A DNA stretch of 64,000 nucleotides, taken from contig JBBROS010000007.1 of NCBI GenBank assembly GCA_038229135.1, forward strand, positions 1-64,000, in the 5' to 3' direction. The notes under the pieces were generated by a model. That model was not told the DNA's origin and searched no databases. It was given only the letters and a program-made list of their open reading frames with translations. The position numbers were made by a program, and so were the translations under genes. Below are positions 42,186 through 50,343 of this stretch, one piece after another. The stretch comes from JBBROS01 sp038229135. Lineage in GTDB: Bacteria; Pseudomonadota; Alphaproteobacteria; Acetobacterales; Acetobacteraceae. How positions within the stretch are numbered: the stretch's first letter is position 1; each line of letters opens with the position of its first letter.

Positions 42186-42695
42186 TTGCCGTTGCACGAC
42201 GAGCTGTTTTTGACCGGCTGCCGGCTCGTAAGCGATGTGGATGCAACGCAGGCGGACCTTCGCCGGGGCATCTCCACTCTCTATTACAGCCTTTTCCATG
42301 AGCTGACAGACTTAGGTAGCGCGCTCATAACTGCCGGCAGCCCAGCACTGAGGCAGCAAGTCACCCGCGCGTTCGGTCATCAGGCAATGCGGAAGGTATG
42401 CAATGCGTTCGCCAGGCGATCCGCACAACCGATGCCAAAACCGTTGGACCGACTGTCGCCCAGTCCACTGGATGAGCGCGTGATCCTGATCGCCGATGCA
42501 TTCATTGAGCTTCAGGAAGCGCGTCACTCTGCCGACTATGACACTGCGGCTAGCTTTGACAGCATCGACGCGACCGACTTAGTACAACGGCTCGTCGCTG
42601 CGAGACTGTCTTTGAGCGCTTTACAAGACCATGCCGAGCTTACGGTGTTCCTCGCAGCTCTCCTGTTCCACGATCGCTGGTCCCGGAGTGGCTAA
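42186..42695 (+). CDS. HEPN-like helical protein (possible toxin of a two-gene cassette)
   Basis: 169 residues from TTG 42186, chosen because GGAG lies nine bases upstream; no ATG is available. The segment LRRGISTLYYSLFHEL is the hallmark 'RRxxSTxYYxLFH' helix of HEPN-type proteins. The later helix ELQEARHSADYDTAASF has the common RHxADYD motif. A classical Rx4-6H nuclease motif is not obvious, so activity is uncertain. G+C is about 58% by hand count versus about 75% in radA just downstream. The 3' end overlaps the radA start by eight bases. Confidence 0.6.
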   Translation: MPLHDELFLTGCRLVSDVDATQADLRRGISTLYYSLFHELTDLGSALITAGSPALRQQVTRAFGHQAMRKVCNAFARRSAQPMPKPLDRLSPSPLDERVILIADAFIELQEARHSADYDTAASFDSIDATDLVQRLVAARLSLSALQDHAELTVFLAALLFHDRWSRSG

Positions 42696-44094
42696 GCCCG
42701 CCGCCCGCTACGTCTGCCAGTCCTGCGCGGCCGTCCACCCGAAATGGGCCGGCCGGTGCGACACCTGCGGCGAGTGGAACACCCTCGTCGAGGAGGCCAC
42801 CGAGGCCCGGCCCGGCGCCGCCCGCGCCACCACAGGCCGCCGCGTCGCCTTCGTCGGCCTTCAGGGCAGCGCCGCGCCCCCGCCGCGCGCCCAGGCCGGC
42901 ATCGCCGAGCTCGACCGCGTGCTCGGCGGCGGCTTCGTGCCCGCGTCCGTCGTGCTCGTGGGCGGGGACCCCGGCATCGGCAAGTCCACCCTCATGCTCC
43001 AGGCCGCCGCCTCCCTCGCTCGCGCGGGGCGTCGTGTCATGTACGTGTCCGGGGAAGAATCCATCGACCAGGTCCGCCTCCGCGCCCGGCGCCTCGGGCT
43101 CGAGACGGCCCCGCTCCAGCTGGCCGCCGCCATCAACGTCCGGGACATCGCTGCCTCGCTGGAGGCCGAGCCCGACCTCGCCCTCGTCGTCATCGACTCC
43201 ATCCAGACCATGTGGCTCGACACCATCGAGAGCGCGCCCGGCTCCGTGGGCCAGGTCCGCGCCGCCTCGTTCGAGCTCATCCGCCTCGCCAAGTCCCGCG
43301 GGTTCTCCCTGGTGCTCGTGGGCCACGTCACCAAGGAGGGCTCGCTCGCCGGCCCCCGCGTGCTCGAGCACATGGTCGACGCCGTGCTCTACTTCGAAGG
43401 GGACCGCGGCCACCAGTTCCGCATCCTCCGCGCCGTCAAGAACCGCTTCGGCGCCACCGACGAGATCGGCGTGTTCGAGATGACGGGCGAGGGCCTGGCC
43501 GAGGTGCCGAACCCGTCCGCGCTGTTCCTCGCCGAGCGCCGGGGCAACATCGCGGGCTCGGCCGTGTTCGCCGGGCTGGAGGGCACGCGGCCCGTGCTGG
43601 TGGAGGTGCAGGCGCTGCTCAGCCCCAACAGCGGCGGCTCCCCCCGGCGCTCCGTGGTGGGCTGGGATTCGGGCCGCCTCGGCATGCTGCTCGCCGTGCT
43701 CGAATCCCGCGCCGGGCTGCGGCTTGCCGCGTCCGACGTGTACCTCAACATCGCGGGGGGCCTCCGCGTCAACGAGCCCGCCGCCGACCTCGCCGTGGCT
43801 GCCGCCCTCGTCTCCGCCGCGACCGAGACCCCCACCAGCGCCGGCCGCGCCTATTTCGGCGAGATCGGCCTTTCGGGCGAGATCCGCCAGGTTGCCCAGG
43901 CGGATGCACGGCTGAAGGAGGTGCAAAAGCTCGGTTTCGACTCTGCCTGCCTACCCCGCCGCCTCGCCCGCGGCGGTCGCCTTCCCGCACCCCCACCGGG
44001 CCTCGCGCTGCACGAGATGGGCCACGTGACGGACCTCGTCGCCGCCTTCACGGGAGTCCAGCCACCCGCCGCACGCAGGCCTGTCACACAATAG
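42688..44094 (+). CDS. radA: DNA repair protein RadA
   Basis: 468 residues from GTG 42688. The zinc finger has cysteines 10, 13, 24 and 27 (CQSCAAVHPKWAGRCDTCGE). Walker A is GGDPGIGKSTLM, the RadA motif is KNRFGATDEIGVFEM, and the C-terminal Lon-like domain ends near residue 440. RadA is a RecA-like ATPase that drives branch migration during recombination. The start lies within the end of the HEPN-like gene, and the gene is otherwise normal in GC and length. Confidence 0.96.
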   Translation: MAKPAARYVCQSCAAVHPKWAGRCDTCGEWNTLVEEATEARPGAARATTGRRVAFVGLQGSAAPPPRAQAGIAELDRVLGGGFVPASVVLVGGDPGIGKSTLMLQAAASLARAGRRVMYVSGEESIDQVRLRARRLGLETAPLQLAAAINVRDIAASLEAEPDLALVVIDSIQTMWLDTIESAPGSVGQVRAASFELIRLAKSRGFSLVLVGHVTKEGSLAGPRVLEHMVDAVLYFEGDRGHQFRILRAVKNRFGATDEIGVFEMTGEGLAEVPNPSALFLAERRGNIAGSAVFAGLEGTRPVLVEVQALLSPNSGGSPRRSVVGWDSGRLGMLLAVLESRAGLRLAASDVYLNIAGGLRVNEPAADLAVAAALVSAATETPTSAGRAYFGEIGLSGEIRQVAQADARLKEVQKLGFDSACLPRRLARGGRLPAPPPGLALHEMGHVTDLVAAFTGVQPPAARRPVTQ

Positions 44095-44170
44095 TCGCGA
44101 ACGGCCCCGCGAGCGTTTACCCCGGCCTCTTGCCCCACTATATCCCACTCACCATGCCGCCACGCACCGA

Positions 44171-44749
44171 ATGAACTGGGTGGACCTCGCGGTCCTGGGC
44201 GTGCTCGCGCTATCCGGGCTGCTCGCGGTCATGCGCGGCCTGGTGCGCGAGGTGCTCGGCATCGGTGCCTGGGTGCTAGCGGGCCTCGTTGCGAGCCCGT
44301 ATGGCCTGTTCCCGTTCGTGCAGCCCTGGGTCCGGCAGCAATTCGCGGACCAGACCACGGCCGACCTCATCGCGTTCGGCGGCATTTTCGCGATTGCCAT
44401 CGTCGTGCTCTCGCTCACGGCTTCGGCGTTCAGCGACGCCGTTCGCGGCTCGGCCCTGGGCGGGCTCGACCGCACGCTGGGCCTCGTCTTCGGCCTCGCC
44501 CGCGGCGCCGCCCTCGTCGCGGCGGTGTATATCATCGCGTGCACCGCCGTGCTACCGGACCAGTGGCCGCTTCCGGTCCTGGAGGCCCGGTCCCTCCCGC
44601 TCGCGCATCGGGGTGCCGTGTGGCTCGCGGGGCAGCTGCCCGAGGCGTACCGCCCTGCCATCGCCCCTCCCCCCGCCGGCCGCGCCGCCACGGCCGCCGC
44701 CCTGCTGCAACCCACGCCCGCCGGCCGCGCCCGCGGCCCCCGCGAGTAG
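44171..44749 (+). CDS. CvpA family membrane protein
   Basis: 192 residues from ATG 44171. Four hydrophobic helices and the start MNWVDLAVLGVLALSGLLAV with RGLVREVLGIGAWVLAG match CvpA. Homologues are needed for colicin V production in E. coli and commonly precede purF, as here. The C-terminal ~50 residues are Ala/Pro-rich and probably unstructured. Confidence 0.92.
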   Translation: MNWVDLAVLGVLALSGLLAVMRGLVREVLGIGAWVLAGLVASPYGLFPFVQPWVRQQFADQTTADLIAFGGIFAIAIVVLSLTASAFSDAVRGSALGGLDRTLGLVFGLARGAALVAAVYIIACTAVLPDQWPLPVLEARSLPLAHRGAVWLAGQLPEAYRPAIAPPPAGRAATAAALLQPTPAGRARGPRE

Positions 44750-44760
44750 GAGCTACCGTG

Positions 44761-46221
44761 ATGGCTTATGACCCCTATGACGACGACAAGCCACACGAGG
44801 AATGCGGCGTCTTCGGCGTGTGGGGCGTGGCCGATGCCGCGGCCGTCACGGCCCTCGGCCTGCACGCGCTCCAGCACCGCGGCCAGGAAGCCACCGGCAT
44901 CGTGGCCTACGACGGCAACCGCTTCCACATCCACCGCGGCCTGGGCCTGGTCGGCGATAATTTCGGCCAGGCCAAGGTCATCGCGTCCCTGCCCGGCCAG
45001 AACGCCGTGGGCCACAACCGATATGCCACTACCGGGGATACCATCCTCCGCAACGTGCAGCCGCTCTACGCGGACTTCGTCTTCGGCGGCTTCGCGGTCG
45101 CGCATAACGGCAACCTGACCAACGCCAACGCCCTGCATACCCAGCTCGTCCGACGCGGCTGCCTGTTCCAGAGCACCACGGACAGCGAGGTGTTCATCCA
45201 CCTCATCGCCATCAGCCTCTACTCGACCGTGGTCGATCGCCTGATCGACGCGCTGAAGCAGGTCGTCGGTGCCTACTCCCTCGTCGCCCTCTCCAACGAG
45301 GCCCTGCTGGGAGTGAGGGATCCCCTCGGCGTCCGCCCGCTCATCCTGGGCCGCATCGGCAACACCGGCACCGGCGGCTGGGTGCTCGCCAGCGAAACCT
45401 GCGCGCTCGACATCGTGGGCGCCGAGTTCGTCCGCGACGTGGAGCCGGGCGAGATCGTCATCATCGACGACCGCGGCGTCCGCAGCATCAAGCCGTTCGG
45501 TGCGACCAAAAGCCGGTTCTGCGTGTTCGAATACATCTACTTCGCCCGCCCCGACTCCGTCATGGAGGGCACCCCCGTCTACATCGCCCGCAAGGCAATC
45601 GGCGCCGAGCTGGCCCGGGAGAGCCACGTCGATGCCGACATCATCGTGCCGGTGCCCGACAGCGGCGTCCCGTCCGCCATGGGCTACAGCGCCCAGAGCG
45701 GCATCCCGTTCGAGCTCGGCATCATCCGCAACCACTACGTCGGCCGCACCTTCATCGAGCCCACGGACCACATCCGCAACCTGGGCGTAAAGCTGAAGCA
45801 CTCGGCCAACCGCGCGACCCTCGCCGGGAAGCGCGTGGTGCTCGTGGACGACAGCATCGTGCGCGGCACCACCAGCCGCAAGATCGTGGAGATGGTCCGC
45901 GCCGCCGGGGCCGCCGAGGTGCACATGCGCATCTCGTCGCCGCCTACCACGCATTCCTGCTTCTACGGCATCGACACGCCGGAACGCAGCAAGCTCCTGG
46001 CTGCCCGGCACAGCGTGGAGGAGATGGCGCACATCATCGGCGCCGACAGCCTCGCCTTCGTCAGCCTCGACGGCCTCTACCGAGCCCTGGGCCAGGCCAA
46101 CCGCGACGCCGCCCGCCCGCATTTCTGCGACGCCTGCTTCACCGGCGAATACCCCATCCCGCTCGCGGACATGACGGAGACGATCGACCGCCAGCTCAGC
46201 CTGCTCACCGAAGTGCGGTGA
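44761..46221 (+). CDS. purF: Amidophosphoribosyltransferase
   Basis: 486 residues from ATG 44761, with AGGAG eight bases upstream. A 14-residue propeptide (MAYDPYDDDKPHEE) precedes the catalytic Cys15 of the glutamine amidotransferase domain (ECGVFGVWG). The C-terminal transferase has the PRPP loop VVLVDDSIVRGTTSRK, and the FCDACFTGEYP cysteines are those of the iron-sulfur-containing (Bacillus-type) enzyme. It catalyses the first step of purine synthesis. Its stop overlaps the next start. Confidence 0.97.
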   Translation: MAYDPYDDDKPHEECGVFGVWGVADAAAVTALGLHALQHRGQEATGIVAYDGNRFHIHRGLGLVGDNFGQAKVIASLPGQNAVGHNRYATTGDTILRNVQPLYADFVFGGFAVAHNGNLTNANALHTQLVRRGCLFQSTTDSEVFIHLIAISLYSTVVDRLIDALKQVVGAYSLVALSNEALLGVRDPLGVRPLILGRIGNTGTGGWVLASETCALDIVGAEFVRDVEPGEIVIIDDRGVRSIKPFGATKSRFCVFEYIYFARPDSVMEGTPVYIARKAIGAELARESHVDADIIVPVPDSGVPSAMGYSAQSGIPFELGIIRNHYVGRTFIEPTDHIRNLGVKLKHSANRATLAGKRVVLVDDSIVRGTTSRKIVEMVRAAGAAEVHMRISSPPTTHSCFYGIDTPERSKLLAARHSVEEMAHIIGADSLAFVSLDGLYRALGQANRDAARPHFCDACFTGEYPIPLADMTETIDRQLSLLTEVR

Positions 46222-46913
46222 TGCAGGGGCTGGTCGCGCTCGTCACGGGCGCAGGGCGGGGCATCGGCGCGGCCGTCGCCATCGAGCTCGCCCGGCGCGG
46301 CGCCCATGTCGTGCTGACTGCCCGCACCCGCGGTGGCCTCGAGGAGACGGACGACATCATCCGCGCGGCCGGGGGCACCGCGACGCTGCTCCCACTCGAC
46401 CTGGTGCAGGGCGACGCCATCGACCCGCTGGGCCCCACGCTGTACGACCGGTTCGGCCGCCTCGACATCCTGGTCCACGCCGCCGCCGTGCTCGTCCGAC
46501 TCACCCCGGTGGCGCACATCCAGCCGAAGGATTGGGACGCGTCGTTCGCCATCAACGTCAGCGCCGCCTGGCGCCTGATCCGAACCATGGACCCGCTGCT
46601 CCGCGCCGCCCCTGCAGGCCGGGCCGTCGTGCTGACGGATGGCCGCGCGGCCGACCCGCACGCCTATTGGGGCCTCTACGGCGCTGCCAAGGCCGCCCAG
46701 GAGCACCTCGTCCGCAGCTGGGCCGCCGAGACCGCCACCACCCCACTCCGCGTCAACCTCGTCGACCCAGGCCCCACCGCCACCCGCCTCCGTGCCGCTG
46801 CCTACCCGGGCGAACCTCCGAATACGCAGAAGCCACCAGACCAGGCCGCCCCCGGCATCGCCGATCTATGCGAGCTGGCCGAGTCCCGAACCGGGGCGCT
46901 GGTCACGCTGTGA
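46221..46913 (+). CDS. SDR family oxidoreductase
   Basis: 230 residues from ATG 46221 (GTG 46218 is equally possible), overlapping the purF stop. The cofactor motif is VTGAGRGIGAAVA, with DILVHAAAVL (NAG-equivalent) and the active-site LYGAAK (YxxxK). The usual catalytic serine region reads VVLTDGRAA, so the serine is replaced or shifted. Homologues sit next to purF in many Alphaproteobacteria, but the substrate is unknown. Confidence 0.88.
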   Translation: MQGLVALVTGAGRGIGAAVAIELARRGAHVVLTARTRGGLEETDDIIRAAGGTATLLPLDLVQGDAIDPLGPTLYDRFGRLDILVHAAAVLVRLTPVAHIQPKDWDASFAINVSAAWRLIRTMDPLLRAAPAGRAVVLTDGRAADPHAYWGLYGAAKAAQEHLVRSWAAETATTPLRVNLVDPGPTATRLRAAAYPGEPPNTQKPPDQAAPGIADLCELAESRTGALVTL

Positions 46914-46925
46914 AAACCAGGCGGG

Positions 46926-48221
46926 CTACTCCGCCGGCGCTGCCACCGGCGCCTTCTCCAGCGTCCCGTCATGCCGCAGCGCGAGCACGATCAGCATCGC
47001 CGTGAACCCGAAGGCGGCCAGGCACATCAGCCCGCCGTCGAAGCTTCCAGTCCGGTCCTTGATCGCCCCCATCAGGTATGGCCCGGCAAACCCCGAGAGG
47101 TTCCCCACCGAGTTGATGACCGCGATCCCGCCCGCCGCCGCCGCACCCGACAGAAAAGCGGTCGGCAGCGTCCAGAACACCGGGAGCGCCCCGAACACCC
47201 CGAAGGCACTGACGGTGAGGCAGAGCATCTTGAACGTCGGGTCCGAGATGAACGCCGCCGCCAGGATGCCCCCCGCGGCCACCGCCAGCGCGAACACCAC
47301 GTGGCCCTTCCGCTCCCCCGTCCGGTCCGAACGCCGGCCCCAATACACCACGGCAAACGACCCGATCACGTAGGGGATCGCCGTTACGAACCCGGTCTGC
47401 ACGTTCGTCAGCCCGAACGCCTTCACGATCTGCGGCAGGAAGAACTGCACGCCATACAGGCAGGCCACCACGCCGAAATACACGAGGCTGAGCGCCAGCA
47501 CCCGGCGGTCCAGCAGCGCCTGCCGCACCGTGAGCGTCTCCGCCCGCTCGCGCTGCGTCGTCTCGGCAGCCAGCCGCGCGGCCAGCCACTCGCGCTGCGG
47601 GGTCGAAAGCCAGGTCGCGTCCGCCGGGCGGTCCGTCAGGTAGAAGAATACGACAACCGACAGCAGCACGGCCGGCGCCGCCTCGATCAGATACAGCCAT
47701 TGCCATCCGTGCAGCCCGGCCACCCCGTCCAAGCCAAGGATGTAGCCCGAAACCGGCGACCCCAGCACCGAAGACAGCGGGATGGCCACCATGAACCCGC
47801 CCACGATCCGCGCCCGATACACCGCCGGGAACCACAGCGTGAGGTAGAAGATGATCCCCGGGAAGAACCCGGCCTCCGCGATGCCGAGCAGGAACCGCAC
47901 CGCATAGAAGCTGTATTCGCCGCCGATGAACGCCATGGCCCCGGACAGGATGCCCCAGGTGAACATGATCCGCGCGATCCACTTCCGCGCGCCGAACCGC
48001 TCCAGGAACAGGTTGGATGGCACCTCGAACAGGAAGTAGCTGAGGAAGAAGATCCCGGATCCGAGGGCGAACATCGTCTGGGTCAGCCCCAGATCCTTGT
48101 TCATCGTCAGCGCGGCGAAGCCGACATTCACCCGGTCCAGGAACGCCACGAAGTAACAGAGGATCAGGAAAGGCACGAGGCGCAACGTCGCCTTCCGGAT
48201 AGTGCTGGCTTCAAGATCCAT
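46926..48221 (-). CDS. MFS transporter, anion:cation symporter (ACS) type
   Basis: 431 residues from ATG 48221, preceded by AGGGGGA. Twelve helices are visible. The N-terminal FLDRVNVGFAALTMNKDLGL and the FFPGIIFYLTLWFP segment are typical of ACS permeases that take up tartrate, phthalate, glucarate or galactonate-like anions. It would fit sugar-acid import, but the dehydratase cluster is 28 kb away. It converges on the SDR gene with 12 bases between stops. Confidence 0.93.
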   Translation of the reverse strand: MDLEASTIRKATLRLVPFLILCYFVAFLDRVNVGFAALTMNKDLGLTQTMFALGSGIFFLSYFLFEVPSNLFLERFGARKWIARIMFTWGILSGAMAFIGGEYSFYAVRFLLGIAEAGFFPGIIFYLTLWFPAVYRARIVGGFMVAIPLSSVLGSPVSGYILGLDGVAGLHGWQWLYLIEAAPAVLLSVVVFFYLTDRPADATWLSTPQREWLAARLAAETTQRERAETLTVRQALLDRRVLALSLVYFGVVACLYGVQFFLPQIVKAFGLTNVQTGFVTAIPYVIGSFAVVYWGRRSDRTGERKGHVVFALAVAAGGILAAAFISDPTFKMLCLTVSAFGVFGALPVFWTLPTAFLSGAAAAGGIAVINSVGNLSGFAGPYLMGAIKDRTGSFDGGLMCLAAFGFTAMLIVLALRHDGTLEKAPVAAPAE

Positions 48222-48319
48222 GGCGTCCCCCTGTGCCGTGCGCCGGACTCCGCCGGCCTGCGCACCGAGACTCAGGGGAGCGCGGGCCGATTGCAAGCTG
48301 GAATGCACGGGCCGGCCCC

Positions 48320-48336
48320 CCTCCCCTTGCGGGAGG
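48320..48336. repeat. Short degenerate palindromic repeat (copy E)
   Basis: CCTCCC and GGGAGG form a 6-bp stem with a 5-base loop in the gap between the DUF3140 gene end and the MFS gene start. It is a weak relative of the CCCTCTCCC/GGGAGAGGG element. Confidence 0.4.
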
Positions 48337-48361
48337 ATGGGTGCCCAGACGTGCGTTCCCC

Positions 48362-48730
48362 TCAGGCCTTCAGCGGATCATGCCCCCAGTTCATCAGCGA
48401 ATGCCGCCACCGCGTGTCCGTCACGTCCCCCGCGGGCCGCTGCGCCCCATGCCGGTGCACGTAGCCCACCACCTTCAGCATGTCCGACAGGTCCGCCTCC
48501 GTCAGCTCGTCCGCCTTCGTGCCCAGCAGCTCCACGATCCGCTCGCCCATGTGGTGGCCGACCGATTCACCCTCCACGCCGGCCGCCTTCCGGCCCCCGC
48601 CCGGCAACATGCCCACGGACCGGCTCTCCTCCCCATTCAACCAGCGGCGCAGCTCGTCCTTCCCCATGTTCACCACCTCGGCGAACGCACGCCGGGTTTC
48701 GGCCGGGTCGTCCCGCGCGGGTGCGTTCAT
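48362..48730 (-). CDS. DUF3140 domain-containing protein
   Basis: 122 residues from ATG 48730, in an ATGA overlap with the upstream gene. The core GERIVELLGTKADELTEADL and the closing RHSLMNWGHDPLK are characteristic of DUF3140 (recalled from family knowledge). It is soluble and uncharacterised. Pairing with a DUF5872-like/Rho-N protein is typical of small stress-associated cassettes in soil Proteobacteria, which I infer rather than know for this strain. Confidence 0.85.
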   Translation of the reverse strand: MNAPARDDPAETRRAFAEVVNMGKDELRRWLNGEESRSVGMLPGGGRKAAGVEGESVGHHMGERIVELLGTKADELTEADLSDMLKVVGYVHRHGAQRPAGDVTDTRWRHSLMNWGHDPLKA

Positions 48731-49224
48731 GCGTGCAGCGCCCGGACCAGCTCCGCCTTCTTCATCCGCGACCGCCCGGCGATCCCCCGCTTGGCCGCCT
48801 CCGCCCGCAGCGCCGCCACGCTCTGCCCCTCGAGCCGCGCCTCGGCCGTCTTGGCGGCCACTTCCGCCGGCTGCTTCGAGTGCTGCCGGCCGCGCTTCAT
48901 GTCCGCCTTCTTCGCATCCGACGTCCGCTTGTAGTCCGCGTCGCTCAGCTTCTCCCGCGCCGCCTTGGGCAAATAGCGCTCGCCCGTCTCCAGGCTCTCC
49001 TTGCCGGACTTCGTGCCCCACTCCTCGTGCGTCCATTGCGCGAGGTGGTTGTCCTCCGTCTTCGGCCCCTCGTAGCCGCCACCGGCCGCCTTGTAGTCGT
49101 GCACCGCCATCTGCGCCTTCCGCGCGGACCACTGGCCGGGCTTGCCGCCCTTGTCGCCCTCGGTGACTTTCTCCTTCACCTTGTCCCATAGCTTCGGGTC
49201 GGTCTTCACGGCTGTCTCGGTCAT
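48727..49224 (-). CDS. DUF5872-like protein with Rho N-terminal-like C-terminus
   Basis: 165 residues from ATG 49224, with strong GGAGGG seven bases upstream. The N-terminal part has DPKLWDKVKEKVTEGDKGGK and GQWSARKAQMAVHDYKAAGG, a family often labelled plasmid stabilisation or DUF5872. The last ~40 residues, SVAALRAEAAKRGIAGRSRM with KKAELVRAL, resemble the Rho termination factor N-terminal (SAP-like) nucleic-acid-binding fold. It is highly basic and probably binds DNA or RNA. It is divergent from the epimerase gene with 64 bases between. Confidence 0.75.
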   Translation of the reverse strand: MTETAVKTDPKLWDKVKEKVTEGDKGGKPGQWSARKAQMAVHDYKAAGGGYEGPKTEDNHLAQWTHEEWGTKSGKESLETGERYLPKAAREKLSDADYKRTSDAKKADMKRGRQHSKQPAEVAAKTAEARLEGQSVAALRAEAAKRGIAGRSRMKKAELVRALHA

Positions 49225-49288
49225 GGCGTCCCTCCTGTTCGGCGAACGCCCGCTTGCCATGCGGGTTTCGCTCGTGTCCGATCGCGCC

Positions 49289-50254
49289 ATGGCCACACTC
49301 GTAACCGGCGCCGCCGGCTTCGTCGGACTGAACCTGGTCGAGCACCTGCTCGCCGCCGGCCGCACCGTGGTGGCGCTCGACCGCATCGACCTGCCCGTCC
49401 GCGCCCGCCGCGAGTTCGCCCGTCTCCCCGGCCACCTCGTCATCATCGGCGGCAGCGTCCTGTCCGCCGCCGACCTCCGCCGCGCCCTCACGGTGGCGCC
49501 CGTCCGCACCGTCATCCACGCCGCCGTCATCACGGCCGGGTCGGCACGGGAGCGCGCGGATCCGGAGAGCATCGTCGCCGTCAACGTCCAGGGCGCCGTG
49601 GCCACTCTCATGCAGGCCGCCCGGCACGGCATCGCCCGCTTCGTCTACCCCAGCTCCGTCGCCATCTACGGCCGCAACGCGGAGGGCGTGGACCCCGTTC
49701 CGGAGACGCTCCCGCCCCGCCCCGTCATGATCTACGGCCTGACGAAGCTCGCCTGCGAGCAGCTCCTCCCCCGCATCGCCGAGGTCCAGGGCCTCTCCTT
49801 CGCCGCCGCCCGCCTCGCCAGCGTCTATGGCCCGTGGGAATACGCGACCGGCGCCCGGGACACCCTCTCCCCCATGATGCACGCGCTCGACCACGCCCGC
49901 GCCGGCATCGAAGCCACCCTCTCCCAACCCGGCCTAGGCGATTTCAGCTACAGCCGCGACATCGCTGCCGGCCTCGTCGCCCTCGCCGACGCCCCCACGC
50001 TCGGCCAGACCATCTACAACCTCGGCAGCGGCCGCGCCCACACCGCCGAGGATTGGTGCCGCGCCCTGGCCGCCCGCATCCCGGGCTTCCGCTGGCGCCG
50101 CGCCGCACCCGGCGAGGCGGCAAACACCGTCAGCCACGTCGCCTTCGACCGTGGCGGCCTCGACATCGCGGCAATCACCCGCGACACGGGCTGGTCGCCG
50201 CGGTTCAGCATGGAGGCAGCCGCGGCCGACCACCTCGCGTGGGCCGCCGCCTGA
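49289..50254 (+). CDS. NAD-dependent epimerase/dehydratase (extended SDR)
   Basis: 321 residues from ATG 49289, which starts directly with the Rossmann motif MATLVTGAAGFVGLNLVEHL. The active site is YGLTK (YxxxK) with the serine in FVYPSSVAIYGRNA. The family acts on nucleotide sugars or related compounds such as uronates. The following gene encodes a solute-binding protein, but the 89-base gap and lack of other sugar genes leave the pathway open. Confidence 0.9.
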   Translation: MATLVTGAAGFVGLNLVEHLLAAGRTVVALDRIDLPVRARREFARLPGHLVIIGGSVLSAADLRRALTVAPVRTVIHAAVITAGSARERADPESIVAVNVQGAVATLMQAARHGIARFVYPSSVAIYGRNAEGVDPVPETLPPRPVMIYGLTKLACEQLLPRIAEVQGLSFAAARLASVYGPWEYATGARDTLSPMMHALDHARAGIEATLSQPGLGDFSYSRDIAAGLVALADAPTLGQTIYNLGSGRAHTAEDWCRALAARIPGFRWRRAAPGEAANTVSHVAFDRGGLDIAAITRDTGWSPRFSMEAAAADHLAWAAA

Positions 50255-50343
50255 ACCTTCGTTGTCATGTCGTTGCAAGCCCACCGTCACGGAACCGTCG
50301 CCGTAGCCTGATACCGCCATGGTCTCGCCCGGAGGCCCAAGCC

